DNA from: Candidatus Olsenella pullistercoris
GTDB taxonomy: Bacteria > Actinomycetota > Coriobacteriia > Coriobacteriales > Atopobiaceae
NCBI GenBank assembly: GCA_019116525.1
Contig: DXBM01000010.1
Location: forward strand, 19,603 to 83,602
Reading direction: 5' to 3'
DNA: 64,000 nt
The translations under genes and the position numbers were made by a program. The notes beneath the pieces are model-generated. The model did not search any database. It had not been told where the DNA came from and was given only the letters and a program-made list of their open reading frames with translations. Position 1 is the first letter of the stretch; each line of letters opens with the position of its first letter. This document shows positions 17,309 through 25,522 of the stretch, piece after piece.

Positions 17309-18985
17309 ATGCGAAACACAAGCGGCATAACCCGTCGTCAGCTCGTGAGGGCCTCTGCGCTCGGGGTGGGGACGTGCCTCGTCCTCGGCGCGGCGCCCGC
17401 GCGCGCCGAGGAGGCGCGTGAGGCGCTGCCCTCCGAGGCCCTCGACTACCTCTACATAGACTCCTCGAGCATATGCGCTGGGGAGGAGCAGAACGTGGTT
17501 ATCGCCCTGCTCGACCACGATGGCTTCACGTCTGCCACGCTCCTTCTCACGAGCGCTGACGGCTCTGAGCGCACCGTGGCCCTTACGCGTGGGGCGGATA
17601 ACGCGATGCTCTTTGCCTTTGCTGCCGAGGAGGGGGCCTGGACGGTGAGCTCGACCTCCTTTGCGGACGCCAAGGGAAGCTACTGCCTTGACCTCTCGGG
17701 GGAGGACGCCGACGTGCGATCGTTCGAGGTGGCCTCGGCCACGGTCTCCGCTCTCAGCGAGACGAGCGGGAGCTCCGAGGGGGACCTGGACGAGGAGATG
17801 ACCTTGCAGGTCTACAGCGGGGACGACGAGGGCGAGGTGATCGAGTCCTCCTCCATTGAGGACGCCGCCGCGGTGACGGGGGTCACTGCCTCGTCCTCGA
17901 GCGCACGGAGCGTGGAGAGAGCTTCCAACGTGATCGTGGCGCTCGATCCCGGCCACGTTGCCGCCGGCTCTGGCGCCTCGGGCAACGGGCTTCACGAGGA
18001 GGAGCTCACCTGGCAGATAGCGCAGTACTGCAAGGCCGAGCTCGACTCTTACGTCGGCGTCTCGTCTTTCTACACCGTTACTCCGAGCAGCGAGTCATAC
18101 GCCGGGGATGCGAAGGGTGACCTCCTGCGCCGCGTCGAGGCAGCGGTTGAGGGTGACGCTGCGGTGCTCGTGAGCCTTCACATCAACTCGAGCTCCAGCG
18201 GCGGGGCGTATGGCGCCGAGGTCTACGCTCCCTACGACGGGAGCTACAACAACAATACGCACACTGTGGGCGAGGCTCTCGCCGAGAGGATCATCGGGCA
18301 GCTCGAGGACCTTGGCCTCTTCAACCGCGGCGTGCGCTTCCGGACCATCAGCAACAACGAGAACTACGAGTACGCCGACGGCTCGGACGGGGACTACTAC
18401 GGCATCATTCGCTACGCTCGCCAAGAGGGGCTGCCCGCCGTCATCGTGGAGCACGCCTTCATCAGCAACGCGAGCGATGCCTCCAAGTTCCTGAGCTCTT
18501 CCGCAAAGTTGAAGAAGCTCGGAATTGCCGATGCCACGGGCATCGCCAACTACTTTGGCCTCTCCAAGATCCCCGGTGCCATGTACCGCATGTACAACCC
18601 CAACTCCGGCGAGCACTTCTACACCGCGAGAGCCTACGAGCGCGACTCCCTGGTCGACGCCGGCTGGAACTACGAGGGCCTCGGTTGGGTCGCGCCTGAG
18701 AAGTCCAACACCCCGGTCTACCGTCTTTACAACCCCAACGCAGGTGACCATCACTACACGACGAGCGCCTACGAGCGCGACCACCTGCGCTCGGTGGGCT
18801 GGAACTACGAGGGCGTCGGCTGGTACTCCGACGACGCCAAGTCCGTTGCCGTCTACCGCCAGTACAACCCCAACGCACGAGCCGGTGCTCACAACTTCAC
18901 GACGAGCACCTACGAGCGCGACCAGCTCGTCAAGGCAGGGTGGCATGACGAGGGCATCGCCTGGTACGCGACCGAGACCGCCTAG
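17309..18985 (+). CDS. N-acetylmuramoyl-L-alanine amidase (Amidase_3) with Tat-like signal and three DUF5648-type repeats
   Basis: ATG 17309 (MRNTSGITRRQLVRAS) follows GGGAGG; the track start at 17240 is too early. The N-terminus has a twin-arginine pattern (TRRQLV) and a hydrophobic stretch ending in ARA, so Tat export is likely. From about residue 210 the Amidase_3 zinc-enzyme motifs appear: 'ALDPGH', 'GLHEEEL', 'LVSLHINSS' and the catalytic-glutamate motif 'VEHAFIS' near 380. These supply the usual His/Glu/His ligands. The enzyme cuts the muramoyl-alanine bond of peptidoglycan. The last 135 residues are three repeats of the 'YRMYNPNSGEHFYT' type. It lies 20 nt upstream of the glucosaminidase gene, probably in one transcript. 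Confidence 0.92.
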   Translation: MRNTSGITRRQLVRASALGVGTCLVLGAAPARAEEAREALPSEALDYLYIDSSSICAGEEQNVVIALLDHDGFTSATLLLTSADGSERTVALTRGADNAMLFAFAAEEGAWTVSSTSFADAKGSYCLDLSGEDADVRSFEVASATVSALSETSGSSEGDLDEEMTLQVYSGDDEGEVIESSSIEDAAAVTGVTASSSSARSVERASNVIVALDPGHVAAGSGASGNGLHEEELTWQIAQYCKAELDSYVGVSSFYTVTPSSESYAGDAKGDLLRRVEAAVEGDAAVLVSLHINSSSSGGAYGAEVYAPYDGSYNNNTHTVGEALAERIIGQLEDLGLFNRGVRFRTISNNENYEYADGSDGDYYGIIRYARQEGLPAVIVEHAFISNASDASKFLSSSAKLKKLGIADATGIANYFGLSKIPGAMYRMYNPNSGEHFYTARAYERDSLVDAGWNYEGLGWVAPEKSNTPVYRLYNPNAGDHHYTTSAYERDHLRSVGWNYEGVGWYSDDAKSVAVYRQYNPNARAGAHNFTTSTYERDQLVKAGWHDEGIAWYATETA

Positions 18986-19005
18986 CGCCCGGAGATTGGA
19001 GCCAC

Positions 19006-20103
19006 ATGACCAAGCGGACCCATGTCCCACACATTCTTGCAGCTCTCTCCCTCGTTGTTGCCCTCTTGCTGGGAGCGCTCGTCCCCTGCGGCTCATCCGC
19101 GCTTGCAGCAGAGGCGACCGAGACAGAGGGCGTACAGATGTACCGCCTCTACAACCCCAACTCCGGCGAGCATTTTTACACCGCGAGCGCCTACGAGCGC
19201 GACTCCCTCGTCAAAGAGGGCTGGGAGAGCGAGGGCGTGGGCTGGATTGCCCCCGCGAAGTCCGACACGCCGGTCTACCGCCTCTACAACCCCAACGCTG
19301 GAGACCACCACTACACCGCCTCCGCCTACGAGCGCGACAGCCTTGTCAAGGCGGGCTGGAGGTACGAGAACGTGGGCTGGTACTCCGACGACGCTGAGGC
19401 GGTGGCGGTGTACCGGCAGTACAACCCCAACGCAGTCTCGGGGGCCCACAACTACACGACGAGCACCTACGAGCGTGACATGCTCATCAAGGCGGGCTGG
19501 AACGACGAGGAGATCGGTTGGTACGGGCTTTCCACGAGCGAGGATGACCCCTACCACGGCCTTGCCACGCGTACGCCCATCATGGGCGCCTCCTCGGTGA
19601 GCGCAGATGAGATGGTCGCCTACTTCCAGGCCTACCTCGACCGCACGGGCAAGGAGTACCCCGCGGACGTCTACGCCCAGTACGGCGCCGCAACGCTTGA
19701 GGACTTCTGCCGAATCCTGCTCGAGGAGGCCAACGCTGAGGGAGTGAGGGCAGAGGTGCTCTTTGCGCAGGTGGTGCATGAGACGGGCTACCTGCAGTTT
19801 GGCGGGCAGGTCAAGGCCGAGCAGTGCAACTTCGGCGGCATCGGCGCCACTGACGGCGGCGCTTCAGGGGCCGACTTCAGCAACAACGGCGAGGACTCGG
19901 TTCGCATCGGGCTGCGCGCGCAGGCGCAGCACCTCAAGGCATACGCCTCCACCGAGCCGCTCGAGCAGGAGTGCGTGGACCCGCGCTTCAACCTCGTTAC
20001 GCGCGGCTCGGCGCCCCTCGTCGAGAACCTCGGGAGCGGCAAGTGGGCCTCGAGCCCCTACTACGCCGAGGCGCTGACGAAGATCATATCCGCGCTGGTG
20101 TAG
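19006..20103 (+). CDS. Secreted beta-N-acetylglucosaminidase with three N-terminal DUF5648-type repeats
   Basis: ATG 19006 follows GGAGATTGGA. The 365-aa protein has a signal peptide (hydrophobic 11-31, cut near ALAAEA). Three repeats of about 45 residues (about 45-175) follow, then a glucosaminidase domain (about 200-365). The latter shows 'LLEEANAEGVRAEVLFAQVVHETG', with the conserved 'VHETG' holding the likely catalytic glutamate, and 'CNFGGIGA'. Such LytD/FlgJ-type enzymes cleave the GlcNAc-MurNAc glycan backbone. The repeats are N-terminal here but C-terminal in the amidase and CAP proteins, so the module is portable. Cooperation with the amidase immediately upstream in wall turnover is inferred. 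Confidence 0.9.
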   Translation: MTKRTHVPHILAALSLVVALLLGALVPCGSSALAAEATETEGVQMYRLYNPNSGEHFYTASAYERDSLVKEGWESEGVGWIAPAKSDTPVYRLYNPNAGDHHYTASAYERDSLVKAGWRYENVGWYSDDAEAVAVYRQYNPNAVSGAHNYTTSTYERDMLIKAGWNDEEIGWYGLSTSEDDPYHGLATRTPIMGASSVSADEMVAYFQAYLDRTGKEYPADVYAQYGAATLEDFCRILLEEANAEGVRAEVLFAQVVHETGYLQFGGQVKAEQCNFGGIGATDGGASGADFSNNGEDSVRIGLRAQAQHLKAYASTEPLEQECVDPRFNLVTRGSAPLVENLGSGKWASSPYYAEALTKIISALV

Positions 20104-20127
20104 CTGGGGCAGAGGTTTTCATGGCGG

Positions 20128-20155
20128 CCCGGGCGGGAGGACTTTCTCGCCCGGG
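20128..20155 (+). terminator. GC-rich stem-loop after the glucosaminidase gene
   Basis: CCCGGGCG pairs perfectly with CGCCCGGG across a 12-nt loop, 25 nt after the stop. There is no T-tract, so efficiency as an intrinsic terminator is uncertain. Confidence 0.5.
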
Positions 20156-20171
20156 TCACGCCTTCAGTCGG

Positions 20172-20379
20172 CTCCGACGTGCGTTGAGTTCGCCGCCTGT
20201 CGGAGACATTTTGCCAGATGGGCCCTGGGGCGAATCGGCCGACCGGTCGCGGCCCATCGGCACCAAATTGCCCCCCAACGGATTGTCGCGACTGCGCGCG
20301 TGGTTTCGGGGTAACATGTCCTCTGTGGCCAAACGGTCACGGGTATCGCGCGCAAGCGCAGCTTTTGCCCCGCGGGGCA
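20172..20379 (+). promoter_or_regulatory. Structured region upstream of the cold-shock gene
   Basis: This gene-free stretch holds three inverted repeats: CTCCGAC/GTCGGAG (from 20172), GATGGGCC/GGCCCATC (20217-20258) and a perfect 14-nt palindrome TGCCCCGCGGGGCA (20366-20379) just before the ribosome site. Cold-shock mRNAs commonly have long structured leaders. That this one acts as an RNA thermosensor is an inference only; the transcription start is unknown. Confidence 0.4.
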
Positions 20380-20397
20380 GAGAAAGAAAGGCACGAC

Positions 20398-20601
20398 ATG
20401 GCTCAGGGTACTGTTAAGTGGTTCAATCCGGACAAGGGCTACGGCTTCATCTCCCGCGAGGACGGGGACGACCTGTTCGTTCACTTCTCCGAGATTCAGA
20501 TGGACGGCTTCAAGACGCTGGACGAGGGCCAGGCCGTTGAGTTTGACATCACGACCGGCCAGAACGGCAAGCTCCAGGCCTCCAACGTTCGCAAGATCTA
20601 G
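20398..20601 (+). CDS. cspA: Cold-shock protein (CspA family)
   Basis: The 67-aa protein starts at ATG 20398 after AGAAAGAAAGG; the longer ORF in the track is an upstream extension. It contains both RNA-binding motifs: RNP1-like 'KGYGFIS' and RNP2-like 'DLFVHFSEI', plus the opening '[11 protein letters not shown]'. Such single-domain OB-fold proteins bind single-stranded RNA and DNA and melt mRNA structure at low temperature or during general growth. The gene is monocistronic, with structured DNA upstream and a terminator downstream. Confidence 0.96.
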   Translation: MAQGTVKWFNPDKGYGFISREDGDDLFVHFSEIQMDGFKTLDEGQAVEFDITTGQNGKLQASNVRKI

Positions 20602-20624
20602 TTCTGCTAGGCAGAGCGACTTGG

Positions 20625-20659
20625 GAGGGGCTCGGACCTGTGGTCCGGGTCCCTCTTTT
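20625..20659 (+). terminator. Rho-independent terminator after cspA
   Basis: GAGGGG-CTCGGACC pairs with GGTCCGGG-TCCCTC around a TGT loop with minor mismatches, then TTTTC follows. It lies about 24 nt after the stop codon. Confidence 0.8.
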
Positions 20660-20770
20660 CGTGTGGGTCGTGGTCCGGACGTGGTTGTGACACTGCGGGT
20701 GTTTCATCCCGGCGCATGGTCCTTCTCGGCTTCCTATTTGCCTCAATTCTGTCCTCCTTTCTGCCTTCTT

Positions 20771-21009
20771 TCTCACTTCCGTCAATCTGACGTTTCTGAG
20801 AGGCCCCCTGTGCTGTTTCCCTTCTCACAAACGTCATATTGACGCTTCAATGAAGGGCTGCGTGAAGAGGGCTTGCACAGATGCGTCAACTTGACGGAAG
20901 TGAGATTCCTCTCACGGAGGCTGACCCCACAGATGCGTCTGTCTGACAGAAGTGAGAAGGTGCCGGGTTCGGGCGGCATTTCACAAACGTCTGTTTGACG
21001 CTTCTGCGA
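20771..21009. repeat. Five 31-bp palindromic repeats at an exact 52-bp period
   Basis: Units start at 20771, 20823, 20875, 20927 and 20979; each is 31 bp and each gap is 21 bp. The core is CGTCA-N3-TGACG, with dyad centres at 20786, 20838, 20890, 20942 and 20994. The first unit is a complete two-part palindrome TCTCA-N4-CGTCA-N3-TGACG-N4-TGAGA; the others keep most of it. Flank similarity suggests units 3 and 4 are inverted relative to 1, 2 and 5. The period equals about five helical turns, so all sites face the same side of DNA. The array fills the space between cspA and the MarR/ABC operon. The binding protein is unknown. Confidence 0.85.
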
Positions 21010-21114
21010 AGGACGAGCAGCGTGACCGACGGGATAGTTAGGGTTCGGTTGGAAAGGGAGCTTCTCGGTACTGGAGCGGACCCTGCCCTGATCTCGTGCG
21101 CGGGAGAAACCCCC

Positions 21115-21143
21115 TTGACAACAATCCGAAATCGGACTATTGT
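21115..21143 (+). promoter_or_regulatory. Promoter with overlapping MarR-type operator
   Basis: TTGACA (21115-21120) and TATTGT (21138-21143) are 17 nt apart. The spacer and -10 carry an imperfect dyad (ACAAT-CCGA / TCGG-ACT-ATTGT, 21121-21143). MarR proteins commonly bind such dyads over their own promoter. Autorepression of the marR/ABC operon is therefore likely, but inferred. Confidence 0.65.
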
Positions 21144-21175
21144 GGCGCCTCGTGACCGTCAGGAGGGAGGGCGCC

Positions 21176-21643
21176 GTGCCAGAGCGCGCCGAGGTCGTGA
21201 GCGCCCGCGCGCTCGACGTCCTGTACCAAAAGACCGACAAGGTCTACTACGAGTTCGCCCGAGGGTGCGGCCTCTCCGAGACCGCGTACTGGATCCTCTA
21301 CGCCATCGAGGTCTCGGGTGGCCACGCGGCGCAGAGCGTCATCGCCACGGAGTTCTCGTACTCCAAGCAGACGGTCAACTCCGCGCTCAAGTCGCTTGAG
21401 GCAAAGGGGCTCGTGGAGCTCTCCTTTGCGGAGGGCAGCCGTCGCTCCAAGGTCGTCTCGCTCACGAGGGCGGGGCGCGCCTTCAGCGACGCGCGCATCG
21501 TGCCCGCCATCGAGGCGGAGGACCGCGCCTTCTCAAGCCTCACGGCACGGGAGCGCGCCGAGTTCCTGCGTCTCGCGCGGGCCTACACCGACGCCATCGA
21601 CCGAGAGCTCGCCGGCATCGCACAGAAAGGGGAGGGCAAGTGA
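21176..21643 (+). CDS. MarR-family transcriptional regulator
   Basis: GTG 21176 (MPERAEVVSARALD) has AGGAGGG 8 nt upstream; the track start at 21140 would place the start codon inside the -10 element. The 155-aa protein has a typical winged-helix MarR plan. The recognition helix lies around 'SVIATEFSYSKQTVNSALKSLEAKGLV', of which 'SKQTVNSALKSLEAKG' is the clearest part, and the wing around 'GSRRSKVVSLT'. MarR regulators respond to small molecules and usually repress a neighbouring efflux system. Its stop overlaps the ABC gene start by 4 nt (GTGA), which supports control of that exporter. Confidence 0.9.
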   Translation: MPERAEVVSARALDVLYQKTDKVYYEFARGCGLSETAYWILYAIEVSGGHAAQSVIATEFSYSKQTVNSALKSLEAKGLVELSFAEGSRRSKVVSLTRAGRAFSDARIVPAIEAEDRAFSSLTARERAEFLRLARAYTDAIDRELAGIAQKGEGK

Positions 21644-23415
21644 GCGAGAAGAAACGCGACTACAGCAAGCGCACCTCGGCGCGCCTGCTGCTCAGCCTGC
21701 TCGCGCCCTACAAGGGGCTCGTGGCGCTGATCTTTGTCACGATGATCTTTGACCTGACGGGAATGCTGTTCATTCCGACGCAGCTCTCCGCGATGGTCAA
21801 CGTTGCCGTGAACTCGCGCGACATGAGCTCGCTCATGGGCCATGGCGTCGCGATGCTGATCGCCGCCTTCGTGGGATCGGGCGGCTACATCGCCTCGGTC
21901 TACCTCTCCTCGAGGCTCTGCGCCAAGGTGGGCCGCGACCTTCGCATGCGCGTCTACGAGGCTTCGCTTGGCTTCTCCGGCTCCGACTTCAACGCGTTCG
22001 GCACGGGGTCGATGATCACGCGCACCCTCTCCGACGCCAACGTCGTTCAACAGACGCTGCTCATGTCGATCCTCATGATCGTCCCCGTTCCCATCATGTG
22101 CGCAATTGCGGTGGGCCTGGCCTTCTCCACCGACGTTGTCATGGGCTGGGTGCTCCTGGCCGTGACGCTCGTGGTCGTGGCGATTTGCGTTGCCGCCGTG
22201 GCGAAGTCGGCGCCCATCTTCACGCGCCTCCAGGGCTTCATCGACAACATGAACACGCGCCTTCGCGAGTCCATCACAGGAGTCCGCGTGATCAGGGCCT
22301 TTGGCAAGGAGTCGCACGAGCGCGCCCGTCTGAACGAGACGTTCACTGACTACGCCTCGAACGCCATCCGGGTGAACATGGTGTTCGCTCTCACGGATTC
22401 CGTCACGTTCTTCCTCATGAACGCCGTAGAGGCGGCCATCATGTGGGCCGGGGCGGACCGCGTTGGCGCTCACGCCATGCAGATCGGCTCGATCTCGGCG
22501 CTCGTCGAGTACGCGATGCTCATCATGATGTTCCTCATGATGGCGCAGTTCGCCATCCTCCAGGTGCCCCGCGCCCTCGCGTGCCTGACGCGGGCCGCTG
22601 AGGTTCTCGACGTGAGGCCCGAGATTGCCGACGCCCCTGCCACGGCCTCGATCAAGGGTGGCGAGAGGGGCGAGGAGGTCGCGCGCTTCGACCACGTGAG
22701 CATGCGCTTCTCCGACGCCGACGAGGACACGCTGCACGACATCTCCTTCGCGCTGCGCCGCGGCGAGGTGACGGCGATCATCGGCAACACGGGCTCGGGC
22801 AAGTCAACGATCGCAAAGATGCTCCTGCGCTTCAACGACGTGACGGGCGGCAGCCTCACCTTCGGCGGCGTGGACGTGCGCCGCCTCGCCCAGGCTGAGC
22901 TGCGCGAGCGCATCGCGTACGTGCCGCAGAAGGCATGGCTCTTCTCGGGCACGATCGCCGAGAACCTCCGCCACGGAGACGCGAGCGCCCCCGACGAGCG
23001 GCTCTGGCACGCGCTCGACGTCGCACAGGGCTCCTTCGTCCGAGACCTGCCCGACGCGCTCGGGACGCGCGTGGCACAGGGTGGCACGAACTTCTCCGGC
23101 GGGCAGCGCCAGCGCCTCGCCATCGCCCGCGCCCTCGTGCGAGGGGCCGACCTCTATGTGTTCGACGACTCGTTCTCCGCGCTCGACTACAAGACCGACT
23201 CCGCGCTGCGCCGTGCCCTCAAGGGGGAGCTCACGGACGCGGCCACGCTCATCATCGCGCAGCGCGTGAGCACCATCCATGACGCCGACCAGATTGTTGT
23301 CCTCAAGGACGGCGAGGTCGTGGGCCTGGGGACCCACGACGAGCTCATGGCCGGCTGCCCCACCTACCGCGCCATCGCCGACTCCCAGACGAGAGGGGAG
23401 GACTCCCATGCCTAG
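21640..23415 (+). CDS. ABC exporter half-transporter with degenerate ATP site (heterodimer subunit 1)
   Basis: GTG 21640 overlaps the marR stop (GTGA). The 591-aa protein has six N-terminal membrane helices. A C-terminal ATPase follows, with Walker A 'GNTGSGKST' near 382, signature 'FSGGQRQRLAIARAL' and Walker B 'LYVFDDSFSALD'. The residue after the Walker B Asp is Asp instead of the catalytic Glu. This is the mark of the degenerate site in heterodimeric exporters such as LmrCD, BmrCD and TM287/288. With the next gene it should form a drug or lipid exporter under MarR control. Substrate unknown. Confidence 0.92.
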   Translation: MSEKKRDYSKRTSARLLLSLLAPYKGLVALIFVTMIFDLTGMLFIPTQLSAMVNVAVNSRDMSSLMGHGVAMLIAAFVGSGGYIASVYLSSRLCAKVGRDLRMRVYEASLGFSGSDFNAFGTGSMITRTLSDANVVQQTLLMSILMIVPVPIMCAIAVGLAFSTDVVMGWVLLAVTLVVVAICVAAVAKSAPIFTRLQGFIDNMNTRLRESITGVRVIRAFGKESHERARLNETFTDYASNAIRVNMVFALTDSVTFFLMNAVEAAIMWAGADRVGAHAMQIGSISALVEYAMLIMMFLMMAQFAILQVPRALACLTRAAEVLDVRPEIADAPATASIKGGERGEEVARFDHVSMRFSDADEDTLHDISFALRRGEVTAIIGNTGSGKSTIAKMLLRFNDVTGGSLTFGGVDVRRLAQAELRERIAYVPQKAWLFSGTIAENLRHGDASAPDERLWHALDVAQGSFVRDLPDALGTRVAQGGTNFSGGQRQRLAIARALVRGADLYVFDDSFSALDYKTDSALRRALKGELTDAATLIIAQRVSTIHDADQIVVLKDGEVVGLGTHDELMAGCPTYRAIADSQTRGEDSHA

Positions 23416-25264
23416 CGAGAAGGACCTTGAGCTCGACCAGCGCGCCGAGCTCGCGCGCGGCGAGGCCGCCGTTGCGGATGAGGAGCTCGAGATGCCCGAG
23501 GACGCCCTCGGCACGGCCGCTCGCCTCTGGGGCGCGGCCTCCGGGCAGCGCTGGCGCCTCGTGGTCGCCGCGGTCTGCTCTGTGGGATACGTCGCGGGCA
23601 GCCTCGGCGCCACCGCCTACAGCGCGGGGCTCATCGACCTGCTCTGGGGCAACATCCAGGAGGCGTTCTCCCTGGGTGCGCCGTTCGTCGTGACGCTCGA
23701 GAACGGCGGGACGCAGATCCTCACCTTCCTGGGGATTTGGACGGCTGCCGCGGTGGCATACACGGTCCAGGTGCTCGTCATGGCGAGCTTTGCCGAGCGG
23801 CTGAACCTCAGCCTGCGCAACCAGATCTCCGAGAAGCTCGCGCGCCTGCCGCTCTCCTACTACGATGCGCACCAGCCGGGCGACACCATCAGCCGGGCCA
23901 CCAACGACCTCGACAAGATCTCCGAGGTGCTCCAGCGCGGGCTCCTCCAGCTCGTGATCGCGGTGTGCATGGTCGGCGGCGCCGTCGTGCTCATGGCTAC
24001 CTACGACCTCGTTCTGACGCTCGTCTTCGTGGCGTTCGCCCTGGCCGCCTCCGTGGCCACCAAGCTCGTCTCGGGCTACACGCTCAAGGTCGCCGCGGCG
24101 CGCCAGGCCTCGCTCGGCGCGCTCACCGGTCGCGTCGAGGAGGCCTACAGCGGCCGCGCCGTCATCAAGGCATTCGGTCGCGAGGGCGCGAGCCGCAAGG
24201 AGGTCCTTGCAGCCGCGGAGGAGCTTGCCCAGGCCTCGGGCACCGCTGACTTCGTGACCAACGCCATCACGCCCGCCATCCGCTTCCTGATGCGCCTCTG
24301 TCAGGTGACCGTTGGTCTTCTCGCCGGCGGCATGCTCGTCATGGGACAGATCAGCGTGGGCACCTTCCAGGCGTTCTTCCAGTACGTCATGCAGGCGTCC
24401 GAGCCGCTCACGCAGCTCTCCCTCACCGTGAACATGCTCCAGGGCGCGCTCGCTGCGGCGGAGCGCGTGTTCGCCCTGCTCGACGAGGGCGAGGTCGTGC
24501 CCGATCCGGCGGTGCCCGCCGAGCTCGCCGAGCCCGTGCGCGGGCGCGTGTGCTTCGAGCACGTGCGCTTTGGCTACTCCGCGGACCGTCCCCTCATGCG
24601 CGACGTCTCGCTCGTTGCCGAGCCCGGCCAGAAGGTGGCCATCGTCGGCGCCACGGGTGCGGGCAAGACGACCCTCATCAACCTGCTCATGCGCTTCTAT
24701 GAGGTCGATGGCGGGCGCATCACGCTCGACGGGGTGGACACGCGCGAGCTCACGCGCGCCGAGCTTCGGCGCCAGTTCGGAATGGTGCTCCAGGACGCGT
24801 GGCTGTTCGAGGGCACGATCGCCGAGAACATCGCCTACGGCAAGCCGGGCTGCACGCGCGAGGAGGTCGAGGCTGCCGCTCGCGCTGCGCACGTTGACTT
24901 CTTTGTGCGGACCCTGCCGCGCGGCTACGACACGATGCTCTCCAACGACGCCGAGAACATCTCGCAGGGCCAGCGTCAGCTCCTCACGATCGCGCGCGCG
25001 ATGCTCACCGATCCCGCGATCCTCATCCTGGACGAGGCAACCTCGAGCGTCGACACCCGGACCGAGCAGGCCATCGTGCGCGCGATGGAGGCCATCATGG
25101 AGAACCGCACGAGCTTCGTGATCGCGCACCGGCTCTCGACAATCGTTGACGCCGACCTCATCCTCGTCATGGAGCGCGGAACAATCATCGAGCAGGGCAC
25201 GCACGCCGAGCTTCTCGCCGCCGGTGGCGCCTACGCCGAGCTCTATCGCAGCCAGTTCGCCTGA
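23408..25264 (+). CDS. ABC exporter half-transporter with canonical Walker B (heterodimer subunit 2)
   Basis: ATG 23408 (MPSEKDLELDQ) follows GGGGAGGA and overlaps the previous gene by 8 nt; the track start at 23279 is too early. The 618-aa protein has an acidic N-terminal extension, six membrane helices, Walker A 'GATGAGKTTL' near 413 and canonical Walker B 'ILILDEATSSVD'. Its signature is altered to 'NISQGQRQLLTIARAM', as usual for this partner. The two altered motifs from the two subunits fall in the same composite site, so one ATP site is weak and one active. The stop codon TGA is the first three bases of a REP-like element. Confidence 0.92.
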   Translation: MPSEKDLELDQRAELARGEAAVADEELEMPEDALGTAARLWGAASGQRWRLVVAAVCSVGYVAGSLGATAYSAGLIDLLWGNIQEAFSLGAPFVVTLENGGTQILTFLGIWTAAAVAYTVQVLVMASFAERLNLSLRNQISEKLARLPLSYYDAHQPGDTISRATNDLDKISEVLQRGLLQLVIAVCMVGGAVVLMATYDLVLTLVFVAFALAASVATKLVSGYTLKVAAARQASLGALTGRVEEAYSGRAVIKAFGREGASRKEVLAAAEELAQASGTADFVTNAITPAIRFLMRLCQVTVGLLAGGMLVMGQISVGTFQAFFQYVMQASEPLTQLSLTVNMLQGALAAAERVFALLDEGEVVPDPAVPAELAEPVRGRVCFEHVRFGYSADRPLMRDVSLVAEPGQKVAIVGATGAGKTTLINLLMRFYEVDGGRITLDGVDTRELTRAELRRQFGMVLQDAWLFEGTIAENIAYGKPGCTREEVEAAARAAHVDFFVRTLPRGYDTMLSNDAENISQGQRQLLTIARAMLTDPAILILDEATSSVDTRTEQAIVRAMEAIMENRTSFVIAHRLSTIVDADLILVMERGTIIEQGTHAELLAAGGAYAELYRSQFA

Positions 25265-25298
25265 CAGAGGGTGACAGAGGGGACGGGGGAATCTGTCA
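25262..25298 (+). repeat. REP-like element, TGACAGAGGGGAC family (partial + full copy)
   Basis: A 10-bp partial copy (TGACAGAGGG) is followed by a full 27-bp copy at 25272-25298 that begins TGACAGAGGGGAC and ends AATCTGTCA. The ends TGACAGA/TCTGTCA form 7-bp inverted arms. The same 27-mer occurs at 35165 and 35194 and, inverted, at 27662. The first TGA is the stop codon of the ABC gene. Confidence 0.85.
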
Positions 25299-25312
25299 AC
25301 ACGTTGCCCCAC

Positions 25313-25383
25313 TTGCCCCACTTGTACCAGGTGCAGGTGGGGCAACACCGTGTCGCCCCATTTGTACCTGGTACAAATGGGGC
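25313..25383. repeat. Pair of palindromes, GCCCCAnTTGTACC family
   Basis: Two successive palindromes are present: 25313-25345 (arms TTGCCCCACTTGTACC with two mismatches) and 25355-25383 (perfect 14-bp arms GCCCCATTTGTACC / GGTACAAATGGGGC around one base). They are diverged copies of one another, the usual layout of a REPIN. They lie directly after the first REP family downstream of the ABC operon. Confidence 0.8.
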
Positions 25384-25445
25384 ATGCGGGACGGGCAAGG
25401 GCGTGCGGGCAGCTCAAGCGTGGGTGAACGCGTCGTCGGACGCGG

Positions 25446-25473
25446 TTGCCATTTCATTTGGAGGTGCTAAAGT
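25446..25473 (+). promoter_or_regulatory. Promoter for the NlpC/P60 gene
   Basis: TTGCCA and TAAAGT are 16 nt apart, and the -10 is extended (TGCTAAAGT). It lies about 50 nt before the ATG at 25523. Confidence 0.55.
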
Positions 25474-25522
25474 CTTCAAACGGTTTAGTGTTTGCAGCCG
25501 TTCTGATCGTTTGGAGCTTGTG

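Noticed and set aside
20771-21009. CRISPR array
   Set aside because: The repeats differ from one another at many positions, some are inverted, gaps are a constant 21 bp (too short for spacers), and no cas gene is near. A phased operator-like array fits better.
23345-25417. 690-aa antisense ORF over the ABC exporter gene
   Set aside because: Shadow frame of a clear ABC transporter; low-complexity composition and no ribosome site.
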